DNA of 32,536 bases from Actinomycetota bacterium (lineage in GTDB: Bacteria; Actinomycetota; Coriobacteriia; Anaerosomatales; JAUXNU01). Below the pieces are notes generated by a model that saw only the letters and a program-made list of their open reading frames with translations, was not told where the DNA came from and did not search any database. Shown one piece after another: positions 5,528-14,420 of this stretch. Position 1 is the stretch's first letter; the number at the start of each line of letters is the position of its first letter. The stretch covers positions 1-32,536 of the forward strand of contig JAUXNU010000181.1 of NCBI GenBank assembly GCA_030682655.1, in the 5' to 3' direction. Both the position numbers and the translations under genes were made by a program.

Positions 5528-8200
5528 ATGGCAACACGCACGCTCACCACGCGCGCACTCCTTGCCCTCGTGCTGTTCTGCGGGTCGGCGGTCGGCCTGC
5601 CTGGCACGGCTTCGGCGGCCACCGTGTCGACGGGCGGCGCGGGGACGTCGTACTACGACGCATACTATTCGGGCTCATGGCACGATCTCCAGACGCCGCC
5701 CCACACAGTCGACGGGCAGGTTGCCTACTGTCTCGAGCAGGCGAAGGACTTCCCCCTCAACAACTCGACGTACGGCCTGTTCGACGCGGCCGCGCTCTAC
5801 AACTTCAATACGTACGTTGGTCTGCAGTCCATTCTTCACCGGGGGTACCCGTACGTGACCCCGGCCGGCCTGACCGAGACGCAGGCGCGCTACGCCACCG
5901 CGAACGCCATCCGTGCGTGGATGCGCGAGGCGGCCGGCGTCGGATACGTGTTCATGGACATGAGCACATACACGCAGGACGCTGCGACGTGGTCGCGGTT
6001 ACGGCCCGCTCCGGGTCTCGCAGGATCTGAGCAGATGTTCCGCTGGACAATCGACCTGGTGACGGGGGCGCGGAGCCGGGTCCTTCCGGCCCGGAGCGTG
6101 AGCGCCGCGGCCGTCACGCTCCGGCCGAACGCGGACTACACGCGGCTTGTCGGCCAGACGACGGTGTCGTTCAACGACCTCAACGGTTATTACACGGTCG
6201 CTGCGCCCGCCGGGGTCACCGTCACCGGCTACACGAGCTATGCCGGAGACGTGCTCACTGTCTCCGTGCCCTGCACCGCAGCCTGGATCGGCCGCTCGGT
6301 CTCGCTCACCCTCTACGGGTACGACAGCCGTGTGCCGGCCAACATCTTCTACTACGCCCCCGGTTCTTCGACCTACCAGCGCGTTGTATCCGCCCAGGCC
6401 GCCAGCTTCCAGGTCTCTGCTTCGGCCGCAGTTCCCGTTGGGTCCGGCTCCGGCGCTTTGCGGATCACCAAGACCGATGTGGTCGATGGCGCGCCGCTGG
6501 ACGGCGCTGTCTTCGAGCTCCTTTGGAACAGCACCGTCGTCGCTTCGGGCACGACGGACGCAGCGGGGGATCTCACGTTCACCGGGCTTGCCCCTGGCAC
6601 CTGGACGGTCAGGGAGCAGACTGCTCCGCAGGGCTACCTGCTCGATGTGACGCCGCATTCAGTCACGGTGCCCGATGGCGGCACCGCTGCGCTTGGGCTC
6701 ACGAACGAACGTGCCTTGCGGCCGGTCCGTGTGCTCAAGACAGGGGAGGATGGCGAACCTCTCGCAGGAGCGGTCTACGAGATCCGCGAGGCGGGGGGCA
6801 GCGTCGTCACCACTCTCACAACAGATACCGACGGCGCGGCTGAAAGCGAGCCTCTGCCGTTCGGCGACTACGAGCTCGTCGAGACGGTCGCCCCGCTCGG
6901 GCATGTGCTTGATCCCACCCCGTACGCGTTTTCCATCGACCGGACCACGCCGGTCACGCTCGAGATCTCGCGCACGGACGCCCGCACCCGTGGCACGGTC
7001 CGGATCGAGAAGCGCTCGGACGGGCAAGACGCACGGCTTCTGCCGGGCGCGGTCTACGAGATCTGGCGCGTGCGCGATACATCGCCGCTCGCCGCACCGT
7101 TCGATTCGGCCGAGGATCCGGCGGATCCAGCCGCGACGCTCACAACCGACGCCCAGGGCGTCGCACGATCCGAACCGCTCGAGTACGGGTGCTACTACGC
7201 GGTCGAGACGACCGCGCCTGTCGGCCACGCGCTCAATCCCACGCGTCACTTCTTTGAGATCCGCGAGGACGAGGCCGTGATCTCCCTTGAGCTCACTGAC
7301 GACGTTCTGCCGGTGAACCATGGCGGGGTGATGCTGCGGTACCGGAACATCTGGGATGGCACGGAGATCGCCAAAGCGTGGGGCTACAACGCTGAGATCG
7401 GCACCGAGTACATGCCGCGTGTCCGGGCCGAAGGCCTCGACAAGATGCCGATCGAGGGCTTCTCGTACGTGACAGCCGACTACGCACCCTATACCGAGCT
7501 CGTCGACGGCAAGCTGCTGGTCACGTACTGGTACCGGCAGACCCTCTCCGGGGGCTGGCTGAAGGTGCGCACCGGCGATGACGGCCGGGCGCGGCTCACT
7601 GCGAAAGACCGCGAGACCTACGGGCTGCTCTCGGATGCCGAGCTCTACTCCCGGCTCCTCGAGGCGAAGGCTGCGAACCCGGACGTGATCGGCTACCTCT
7701 CGATACCCGGCACCGACCTCCATGAGCCGGTGGTGCAGACGACGGACAACGTGAACTACCTCACACACGCGGCGGATGGCGATGCCGATGCGCGGGGCGC
7801 GATCTTCGCCGACTACCGCTCGCCGCGCTATGCGGGCGACAGCTCGCGGGCGACGCTGCTCCACGGTCACAACGTGCGGGACGGCTCGATGTTTGGCGTT
7901 CTCGCCTCATATGGGGACGCGGACTTCTGGGCGGCTCATCCCTTCATCCAGTACGTTGATGCAGCCGGCAACGGCGGGACGTGGCTCGTCTACTCGGCGC
8001 GTGTGGCCGATGGCTCCGACGACGCGTTCGCGTTCCCAGTCATGCGGCCGTACTCGGATCGCATTGCGCGCTGGGCGGATCGCTCGATTCTGGATCCAGG
8101 TTTCCGGCCGGATCCTGCCGGACGTACGCTCACGCTCTCCACGTGCGCGTATCACGTTGAGGACGGCAAGTTGCTAGTGCATGCCGAGCTGATCGACTAG
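5528..8200 (+). CDS. Adhesin-sortase fusion: thioester-like domain, three SpaA-like repeats, MucBP-like segment, class B sortase
   Basis: An 890-residue exported protein; the ATG at 5528 begins a clear signal peptide (cleavage near residue 30, TASA/A). Residues about 35-180 resemble the Cys-Gln thioester adhesin domain, with VAYCLEQ giving Cys68. The later TQxA-type motif reads TANA at 124-127, so the glutamine appears lost. Three SpaA/Cna-B-like prealbumin folds follow at about 309-395, 397-484 and 488-592, each with a GAVYEI-type strand and an AP(Q/L/V)G(Y/H) turn; repeat 1 keeps Lys315, Glu363 and Asn393 for an isopeptide bond. Residues about 598-672 look like MucBP. Residues about 700-890 are a class B sortase with HGHN (His781) and TLSTC (Cys873); the usual catalytic Arg position seems to be Lys881. 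No LPxTG or second membrane helix is present. Adhesin and sortase in one chain is unusual. Confidence 0.85.
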   Translation: MATRTLTTRALLALVLFCGSAVGLPGTASAATVSTGGAGTSYYDAYYSGSWHDLQTPPHTVDGQVAYCLEQAKDFPLNNSTYGLFDAAALYNFNTYVGLQSILHRGYPYVTPAGLTETQARYATANAIRAWMREAAGVGYVFMDMSTYTQDAATWSRLRPAPGLAGSEQMFRWTIDLVTGARSRVLPARSVSAAAVTLRPNADYTRLVGQTTVSFNDLNGYYTVAAPAGVTVTGYTSYAGDVLTVSVPCTAAWIGRSVSLTLYGYDSRVPANIFYYAPGSSTYQRVVSAQAASFQVSASAAVPVGSGSGALRITKTDVVDGAPLDGAVFELLWNSTVVASGTTDAAGDLTFTGLAPGTWTVREQTAPQGYLLDVTPHSVTVPDGGTAALGLTNERALRPVRVLKTGEDGEPLAGAVYEIREAGGSVVTTLTTDTDGAAESEPLPFGDYELVETVAPLGHVLDPTPYAFSIDRTTPVTLEISRTDARTRGTVRIEKRSDGQDARLLPGAVYEIWRVRDTSPLAAPFDSAEDPADPAATLTTDAQGVARSEPLEYGCYYAVETTAPVGHALNPTRHFFEIREDEAVISLELTDDVLPVNHGGVMLRYRNIWDGTEIAKAWGYNAEIGTEYMPRVRAEGLDKMPIEGFSYVTADYAPYTELVDGKLLVTYWYRQTLSGGWLKVRTGDDGRARLTAKDRETYGLLSDAELYSRLLEAKAANPDVIGYLSIPGTDLHEPVVQTTDNVNYLTHAADGDADARGAIFADYRSPRYAGDSSRATLLHGHNVRDGSMFGVLASYGDADFWAAHPFIQYVDAAGNGGTWLVYSARVADGSDDAFAFPVMRPYSDRIARWADRSILDPGFRPDPAGRTLTLSTCAYHVEDGKLLVHAELID
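6452..7303 (+). repeat. Three SpaA/Cna-B-like protein repeats
   Basis: Three consecutive prealbumin-like modules inside the adhesin-sortase gene. The matching pieces are LDGAVFEL / LAGAVYEI / LPGAVYEI at the start and APQGYLLD / APLGHVLD / APVGHALN towards the end of each. The lysine and glutamate positions for isopeptide bonds are kept in all three. The terminal Asn is obvious only in the first; repeats 2 and 3 show Arg/Thr/Asp there. The DNA is diverged, so these are old duplications. Confidence 0.8.
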
Positions 8201-8213
8201 AGGCCCCGCCGAA

Positions 8214-8246
8214 GCAGCACCCCCGGCCCCCCACCGGGGGTGCTGC
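8214..8246 (+). terminator. Strong GC-rich hairpin terminator after the surface-protein genes
   Basis: A perfect 13-bp stem (8214-8226 with 8234-8246) encloses a 7-base C-rich loop, 13 bases after the stop of the adhesin-sortase gene, followed by a pyrimidine-rich stretch (CTTCCCCTCT). It lacks a pure T run, as is common in high-GC genomes. It separates the element backbone from the defence genes. Confidence 0.75.
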
Positions 8247-8342
8247 GCTTCCCCTCTCGATCTCGGCCACCACCGCTCCTGTAGACTGGGATTCTTCACG
8301 AACGTGCTTTCGGGCACACTCGGGTGGGGTTGGGGGGGTCTG

Positions 8343-9158
8343 ATGCGTCGGGACATCGAGTGCCAGAGTCTGCACCGCCTGAAGGACCATCCAGACGTCT
8401 GCTCGAAGACGAGGATGGCCTCGGCGGCGGAGTCGGTTGTCGAGAACCTCGAAGCAATACTCGAGGCGACTCGCCGAGCGGTGCATAGGCGCAGTCGTTC
8501 GCAGGGCTTCCAGCTCGGTGCCACCACCACGCGGCTTTCTCCAGACCAGCTGGGGGTTTCCAAGGCAAGGCCAGGCGAGATTCGGCCTTCCGAAGAGACG
8601 CTTCTGGAGTTCGCTGTTCTTGAAGCCTACCGAGAGCGTCGTTCCGGAAGCGATATGCCATGGGACGTCTTTGTTGGTCGGCAGGTCCCGCTCATGGCAA
8701 AGAAGGACTCGGAAGGCTGGGGATCGATCGACCTTCTGGGCCTGGACTCGGGCGGGCGACCAGTTGTCATTGAGCTCAAGAAGGCGAGTAGTCCTGAGAC
8801 TCCACTGCGGGCGCTGCTTGAGGCAGCCGCCTATGCGGTTTCGGTTGAGGCGAACTGGACCGTCCTCTCGGATGAGATCCACCGCACATGGCCGAACAAC
8901 CACCCTGCCGAGTCGCCGCGTCCGGTTGGCATCGTGGTGGCAGCACCGGATCGCTATTGGCGGGATTGGGATCGTTGGAGCGCGACCGGACGAGGGGTTC
9001 CCGCAGGAACCAGAGCGTGCATTCAGGACACGGCTGCGGCGCTCGCTCAGGCGGGCATCCCATCTACCTTTGTGGAACTCACACACGGCGACTGGACGGG
9101 CGCTGAGCCACTTTCTGGGAGCGCCGTTTCATTCGCGCTGATCGAGCCCGGGGCCTAA
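8343..9158 (+). CDS. PD-(D/E)XK nuclease-like protein (NucS/DUF91-type core)
   Basis: A 271-residue protein if started at the ATG at 8343, which has a run of seven G 4 bases upstream; GTG 8304 and ATG 8415 are alternatives. The central part carries a restriction-endonuclease-like core: an acidic residue in a predicted helix (PSEETLLEF), then the Asp in GSIDLLGLD and the E-x-K pair in VVIELKKA, followed by a helix with ALLEAAAYA. This spacing is typical of NucS/DUF91-like and other stand-alone PD-(D/E)XK proteins. The N-terminus is basic and helical. It stands between the terminator at 8214-8246 and the defence operon, on the same strand, 87 bases from the next gene. It could be part of the defence system or an independent nuclease. 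Metal-dependent DNA cleavage is inferred from the motif only. Confidence 0.7.
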   Translation: MRRDIECQSLHRLKDHPDVCSKTRMASAAESVVENLEAILEATRRAVHRRSRSQGFQLGATTTRLSPDQLGVSKARPGEIRPSEETLLEFAVLEAYRERRSGSDMPWDVFVGRQVPLMAKKDSEGWGSIDLLGLDSGGRPVVIELKKASSPETPLRALLEAAAYAVSVEANWTVLSDEIHRTWPNNHPAESPRPVGIVVAAPDRYWRDWDRWSATGRGVPAGTRACIQDTAAALAQAGIPSTFVELTHGDWTGAEPLSGSAVSFALIEPGA

Positions 9159-9245
9159 CCAAACACCGTTTCATGTCGCACCCATAGGTTACGATGGAGT
9201 AAGCGCCGTCCGAGGGGTCGGCGTACCTCTTCCCCTGGGGGCAGT
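9159..9245 (+). promoter_or_regulatory. Leader of the defence operon with possible promoter and small hairpins
   Basis: This is the only gap of any size between the first nuclease-like gene and the eight packed defence genes, so an operon promoter is expected here. TACGAT at 9190-9195 could be a -10 box, but no convincing -35 is seen at the right distance. Downstream, CGCCG (9204-9208) can pair with CGGCG (9219-9223), and CCGA (9210-9213) can alternatively pair with TCGG (9218-9221) around GGGG. The two pairings exclude each other. The GTG start at 9246 follows TGGGGG with 4 bases between. Confidence 0.25.
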
Positions 9246-12200
9246 GTGGACGTATTTGAACTGCGCGAGCGACTCGTTGGCGACTTCTCGGAGTATGCCA
9301 AAAGCTTCATGAACATCGCGGATGACCGCATCCACGAGCTCGTCGATACCAAGCTCGAAGAGGGTCTTCTCTGGCCCGACCCCAAGGTTCAGCTGAACCC
9401 GGCATTCGAGCGCGGCGGCAGCGTCGATGACCTGGTGAACGCAGGCATCCTCCACTCCGAGTGCTCACGCATCTTCCGCCGCAGCAAGACCCCCGGCACT
9501 GGCCAGGGCTCTTTCGGTGAGCAAATGCATCTCCACCGTCACCAGGACGATGCGATTCGGGTTGCACGCAGCGCCGAGAACTACGTCCTGACTACGGGTA
9601 CCGGGTCCGGCAAAAGCCTCGCCTACATCATCCCGATTGTTGACCACGTGCTGCGTCGCGGGAGCGGCAAGGGCATCCAGACAGTCATCGTCTACCCCAT
9701 GAATGCACTGGCGAACAGCCAGTTTGGCGAACTTGAGAAGTTCCTGAAGCACGGCTATCCGCCAGGCGGCGAACCGGTGACATGGCGGCGATACACAGGC
9801 CAGGAGTCCGACGAGGAGCGGCGTGAGATCATCGCGAATCCTCCCGACATCCTGCTCACCAACTACGTGATGCTCGAACTCATCCTGACCCGTCCCGACG
9901 AAGGCAACCTCGTCAAGGCGATGCGTGGACTGCAGTTCCTCGTATTCGACGAGCTCCACACATATCGGGGGCGCCAGGGCTCTGACGTGGCAATGCTCAT
10001 GCGCCGCGTGCGCGAGGCATGCGAGTCGCCCACACTCCAGCACGTCGGGACATCGGCAACGCTTGCCGGCGAGGGCACCGTGGCGGCGCAGAAGGTCGAG
10101 GTAGCGCGGCTCGCGACGACGCTCTTCGGCGCTACAGTCAAACCTGAATGCGTCATCGGGGAGACCCTGCGGCGAGCCACATCGGGTTCTCCGACGGCAG
10201 CAGAACTCGGTGCCCGTCTCGGCGCCGGCGTCACCGCCCCGACGACCTACGAGGCGTTTGCGGCGGACCCGCTCGCTGCCTGGATCGAGACCACGCTCGG
10301 CCTGGCGGAGGAGCCAGGGACCGGCGTTATCATCCGCCAGACACCGCGAAACGTGGGCGAGGCCGCGGCACTGCTCGCCGAGCAGAGCTCGGTGTCCGAA
10401 GCACGCTGCGCGGAGGCGATCCGTGACTGCCTGATGACCGGCTACCACGTCCACGACCCCGACACCGACAGCCCGGTGTTCGCGTTCCGTCTCCATCAGT
10501 TCATCAGCCGCGGGGACACCGTCTACGCGACACTCGAACCGCCAGAATCGCGCGAGATCACGACGGAGCCACAGCGCTTCGCACCGAGTTCACGCGCAAA
10601 GGTTCTCATGCCCCTCGCGTTCTGCCGTGAGTGTGGCCAGGAATACTATGTCGCGCAGCTCGAATCTCATCCGGACGACCAGGATCGCATCGTCAAGCGG
10701 GAGATGAGGGACCGCGAGAAGACCGATTCCATCAGGCCGGGCTATCTCTACGTGAGCACCACGGCGCCCTGGCCCGATGACGATGAAGAGGAGCTGGTGG
10801 ACCTCGTTCCGCAGACGTGGACCGAGGAACACAACGGCGCAACCCGCCTCAAGCGACACTATCGGGACCAGCTCCCCAAGCGCGTCTACGTGAACGGCGA
10901 CGGCACTCTCGGCGAAGGCGGCACCGAGGCATGGTTCGTCCCAGCACCCTTCCGGTTCTGCCTCAAGTGCGGCGTCGCGCACAGCTCCAACATCCGCTCG
11001 GACTTCGGTAAGCTGGCCACCCTCGGCACAGAGGCTCGGAGCACGGCGACGACCATTCTCGCCATCACCGCGCTTCGCAATCTCCGAGCGGACGAGTCCC
11101 TCAGCCCCAAGGCCCGCAAGCTCCTGAGCTTCTCCGACAACCGCCAGGACGCCGCGCTCCAAGCGGGTCACTTCAATGACTTCGTCGAGGTGGGCCTGCT
11201 TCGCTCGGGTCTCTACCACGCCGCGCTGAATGCTGGCGAGGAGGGCCTCGGCCATCAGGAGCTCACCATGAGCGTGATGCACGCCATGGGCCTCACGCCG
11301 ATGGACTACGCCGCCGCGCCTGAGGCCAAGTTCGCCGCCGAGCGCCGCGCTCGCGAAGCTCTGCTCGACGTGATTGGCTACCGCCTCTACCGCGACATGC
11401 AGCGCGGCTGGCGTCTGACTTCACCGAACCTCGAGCAGTGCGGGTTGCTCCGCGTCGAGTACGAGGACCTCGCGGAGCTGTGCGCCGACGAGGAATCCTG
11501 GGCGGGCTGCCATGAGGCGCTTCTGAAAGCAGCACCTGAGCTGCGCGAAGAAGTCTCCAAAGCCCTGCTCGATCACATGCGGCGCGTGCTCGCCATCAAG
11601 GTCCAATTCCTCGACCCCAATCGGCTCGAGCAGATGAAGTCGCAGTCCTACACGAACCTGTGCGACCCCTGGGACTTCAGCACTGAGAACCTCGAATACG
11701 CGACTGTCGTGTTCCCGCGCACTCGGAGCAAGGCCGACGATCGATCCTATGAGTTCGTCTCAGGGCGATCCGGTTTTGCGCGCTATATCTCGCAGAACGG
11801 CAAACTCGGCGGAGGCGAGCCCCTCTCCCGAGATGACTGCCAGCTGATCATCGGCCAGATGTTGAATGTTCTCGCCAGCGCCGGTCTCGTTGAGCAGGTT
11901 ATCGATGCCGAACGGGACGAAGACGTTCCCGGGTATCAGCTTCAATCAGCGGCCATGCGCTGGATTCCGGGCGATGGAACCACGCCCGCCCATGACCCAG
12001 TGCGCGTGCCGCGGCTGCCTGCGGAAGGCGCGCGGGTCAACGAGTTCTTCGTGGATTACTACCGCACCAAGGCATCCACTCTCAAGGACATGCGTGCCGC
12101 CGAGCACACAGCGCAGGTCCTGAGCGAGGAGCGCGAGCGCCGCGAAGAGGCGTTTCGTGAGGCGAAGCTTCCGCTGCTGTTCTGCTCGCCCACGATGGAG

Positions 12201-14420
12201 CTGGGCGTGGATATCTCCGAGCTCAACTGCGTCAACATGCGCAACGTGCCGCCGACACCGGCGAACTACGCCCAGCGTAGCGGGCGCGCGGGACGAAGCG
12301 GTCAGCCGGCGCTGGTGTTCACCTACTGCTCGGCTGGCAGCCCGCACGACCAGTACTTCTTCCGTCGGCCGGAGGAGATGGTCTCCGGGCAGGTGACTCC
12401 GCCTCGATTGGACCTGTCGAACGAGGATCTTCTCAGGGCTCACGTCCACTCGATCTGGATACACGAGGCTGGCCTCGCATTGGGTCGCTCGCTCGGAAAG
12501 GTGCTCGATGTCGAGGGCGACACACCGTCCCTCGAAGTGCTGCCAGCGGTCCTGGAGAAGCTCGAGAACAGTACCGCCGCGTCGCGAACCATAGAACGCG
12601 CTCGCCGTGTGCTCGATTCCATCCCCGTGGAGATGCTGCCGGCCGACTGGAACGCCGAGCAGTGGCTGGGCGGGGTCGTTCGAGCGCTGCCGCGCGATTT
12701 CCAGGATGCGTGCGACCGGTGGCGTGAGCTCTATCGCGCCGCCATGGCGCAACAGGCCCGGGCCAACCGCACAATGCTCGACGCGTCGAGCTCGCAGAAG
12801 GACAAGAACAGCGCCAAGGCCGCTCGAGCCGAGGCGGAGGCGCAGCTTGGTCTCCTGCTGGCCTCCAACGACCGCATCATGCAATCGGACTTCTACAGCT
12901 ATCGCTACTTTGCGAGCGAGGGCTTCCTTCCGGGCTACAACTTCCCGCGTCTGCCGCTTTCCGCATTCATCCCAGGCAGGCGGGGAGGCAGGGGGACCGA
13001 TGAGTTCCTGTCGCGGCCGCGCTTCCTGGCGATCTCGGAGTTTGGCCCCAACGCCTATGTCTACCACGAGGGCCTGCGCTACCAGATTGTGAAGGCGGTG
13101 CTGCCCGTTGAGGCCGAGGGCACAGGCACCGAGCGGATCCTGAAGCGGAGCATCAAGCTCTGCTCCGAATGCGGATACCTGCATCCCATCGAGCAGATTG
13201 CGCCGGACACCTGCGCCAGCTGCGGTGCTGAGCTGCCAGCGCCCGTCGACCAGCTCTTCCGGCTCACCAACGTGGGCACGCGCCGTCGCGATCGGATCAA
13301 CAGCGACGAGGAGGAGCGTCAGCGCCAGGGATTCGAACTAACCACGGCGTTCTGCTTTGCCGAGCGCGAAGGGGAGCTCTCGAAGCGGACCGCGGTGGCC
13401 TCTGCAGGCGGGGAGCCCATCGCTGACCTTGCCTACGGCCATTCAGCAACACTGTGGCGCATGAATCTTGGGCTGAGGCGGCGCAAAGACCAGGCGGTCA
13501 AGGGCTTCCTCATCGACATCGATTCCGGGATGTGGGCCAAGTCGGAAGAGGTTGAGGACACCGCTGACAAGAACGAGACCGAGCCGCAAGCCAAGCGCAC
13601 CGAGCGGGTCGTGCCTTACGTTGAGGATCGCCGGAACTGCCTGGTGTTCACACCGACCGATGAATGGGATCCGACGATGATGGCCTCGCTCGCTGCGGCG
13701 CTCAAGAGCGCTATCCAGGTCACTTATCAGCTCGAGGACTCGGAGCTCGCCGTAGAGCCTCTGCCGGATCGCGCGGGCCGGCGGGCCCTGCTCTTCTACG
13801 AGGCGGCCGAGGGTGGAGCAGGTGTCCTTCGCCGCTTGGTCGAAGACCCGACCGCGCTTCCCCGAGTCGCGGCGCGCGCGCTTGAGCTCTGCCATTTCGA
13901 TCCCACCGGCAAGGACATGGGACACGCGCGTGGCGCCAAGGAGCCGTGCACGGCAGCCTGCTATGACTGTCTCATGTCCTACTACAACCAGCCGGATCAC
14001 GAGCTCCTGGACCGTTTCCAGATCGCGGAGCTGCTCGTCCAGCTATCTCAGTCAACGATCGATGTCTCACCTAACGCGCTGCCACGTGAGGAGCACTTCG
14101 AGCGCCTGATGCGGCTCACGGATTCGAGTCTCGAGCGGAAGTGGCTTGAGACGCTGCGCGACGCCAGCCTGCGCCTTCCCACCGGTGCGCAGCCACTGGT
14201 CGAGGCGGCGGGGACTCGTCCGGACTTTCTCTACCGCGAGCACTCCGTCGCGATCTTCATTGACGGACCGGTTCACGATGATGAGACCACCGCGGCAGAT
14301 GATTCGGTCAAGCGCGATGCCCTCGACGACCTCGGCTACACCGTGATCGTGTTCCGCTACGACGATGATTGGCCCGCAATCCTCAAGCGATTCCCCGAAG
14401 TCTTCGGAGGTTCCAGGTGA
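9246..14420 (+). CDS. Large DEAH-type helicase with DUF1998-like region and C-terminal Vsr/DUF559-like domain
   Basis: A 1724-residue superfamily 2 helicase. The Q-motif-like LHRHQ is near 97-101, Walker A TGTGSGKS at 117-124, DELH at 235-238 followed by the RGRQGSDVA stretch typical of MrfA/YprA helicases, a TSATLA motif III, then LGVDIS (about 982) and [11 protein letters not shown] (about 1012). Cysteine pairs CRECG (about 460), CLKCG (about 572), CSECG (about 1306) and CASCG (about 1323) suggest zinc sites. The DUF1998-type end has [13 protein letters not shown] (about 1518) and [15 protein letters not shown] (about 1568). The last 75 residues resemble a Vsr/DUF559 nuclease (RPDF, then FIDGPVH). 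It may combine the roles of DrmA and DrmB of DISARM, or resemble DruE of Druantia. DNA translocation on foreign DNA is inferred. Confidence 0.88.
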   Translation: MDVFELRERLVGDFSEYAKSFMNIADDRIHELVDTKLEEGLLWPDPKVQLNPAFERGGSVDDLVNAGILHSECSRIFRRSKTPGTGQGSFGEQMHLHRHQDDAIRVARSAENYVLTTGTGSGKSLAYIIPIVDHVLRRGSGKGIQTVIVYPMNALANSQFGELEKFLKHGYPPGGEPVTWRRYTGQESDEERREIIANPPDILLTNYVMLELILTRPDEGNLVKAMRGLQFLVFDELHTYRGRQGSDVAMLMRRVREACESPTLQHVGTSATLAGEGTVAAQKVEVARLATTLFGATVKPECVIGETLRRATSGSPTAAELGARLGAGVTAPTTYEAFAADPLAAWIETTLGLAEEPGTGVIIRQTPRNVGEAAALLAEQSSVSEARCAEAIRDCLMTGYHVHDPDTDSPVFAFRLHQFISRGDTVYATLEPPESREITTEPQRFAPSSRAKVLMPLAFCRECGQEYYVAQLESHPDDQDRIVKREMRDREKTDSIRPGYLYVSTTAPWPDDDEEELVDLVPQTWTEEHNGATRLKRHYRDQLPKRVYVNGDGTLGEGGTEAWFVPAPFRFCLKCGVAHSSNIRSDFGKLATLGTEARSTATTILAITALRNLRADESLSPKARKLLSFSDNRQDAALQAGHFNDFVEVGLLRSGLYHAALNAGEEGLGHQELTMSVMHAMGLTPMDYAAAPEAKFAAERRAREALLDVIGYRLYRDMQRGWRLTSPNLEQCGLLRVEYEDLAELCADEESWAGCHEALLKAAPELREEVSKALLDHMRRVLAIKVQFLDPNRLEQMKSQSYTNLCDPWDFSTENLEYATVVFPRTRSKADDRSYEFVSGRSGFARYISQNGKLGGGEPLSRDDCQLIIGQMLNVLASAGLVEQVIDAERDEDVPGYQLQSAAMRWIPGDGTTPAHDPVRVPRLPAEGARVNEFFVDYYRTKASTLKDMRAAEHTAQVLSEERERREEAFREAKLPLLFCSPTMELGVDISELNCVNMRNVPPTPANYAQRSGRAGRSGQPALVFTYCSAGSPHDQYFFRRPEEMVSGQVTPPRLDLSNEDLLRAHVHSIWIHEAGLALGRSLGKVLDVEGDTPSLEVLPAVLEKLENSTAASRTIERARRVLDSIPVEMLPADWNAEQWLGGVVRALPRDFQDACDRWRELYRAAMAQQARANRTMLDASSSQKDKNSAKAARAEAEAQLGLLLASNDRIMQSDFYSYRYFASEGFLPGYNFPRLPLSAFIPGRRGGRGTDEFLSRPRFLAISEFGPNAYVYHEGLRYQIVKAVLPVEAEGTGTERILKRSIKLCSECGYLHPIEQIAPDTCASCGAELPAPVDQLFRLTNVGTRRRDRINSDEEERQRQGFELTTAFCFAEREGELSKRTAVASAGGEPIADLAYGHSATLWRMNLGLRRRKDQAVKGFLIDIDSGMWAKSEEVEDTADKNETEPQAKRTERVVPYVEDRRNCLVFTPTDEWDPTMMASLAAALKSAIQVTYQLEDSELAVEPLPDRAGRRALLFYEAAEGGAGVLRRLVEDPTALPRVAARALELCHFDPTGKDMGHARGAKEPCTAACYDCLMSYYNQPDHELLDRFQIAELLVQLSQSTIDVSPNALPREEHFERLMRLTDSSLERKWLETLRDASLRLPTGAQPLVEAAGTRPDFLYREHSVAIFIDGPVHDDETTAADDSVKRDALDDLGYTVIVFRYDDDWPAILKRFPEVFGGSR
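14406..14410 (+). promoter_or_regulatory. Ribosome binding site deciding the SNF2-helicase start
   Basis: GGAGG lies 6 bases before the GTG at 14417, whose last two bases form the upstream stop (GTGA). This favours 14417 over the ATG at 14369 and implies translational coupling with the helicase-DUF1998 gene. Confidence 0.6.

Noticed and set aside
5597-5611. LPGTA in the adhesin-sortase protein, similar to an LPxTG/LPxTA sorting signal
   Set aside because: It lies inside the N-terminal signal peptide at residues 24-28, not before a C-terminal membrane helix, so it is a chance match.
11946-13184. 412-codon open frame on the - strand inside the helicase gene
   Set aside because: It is fully covered by helicase motifs on the + strand, with low-complexity Arg/His/Gly content typical of a shadow frame.
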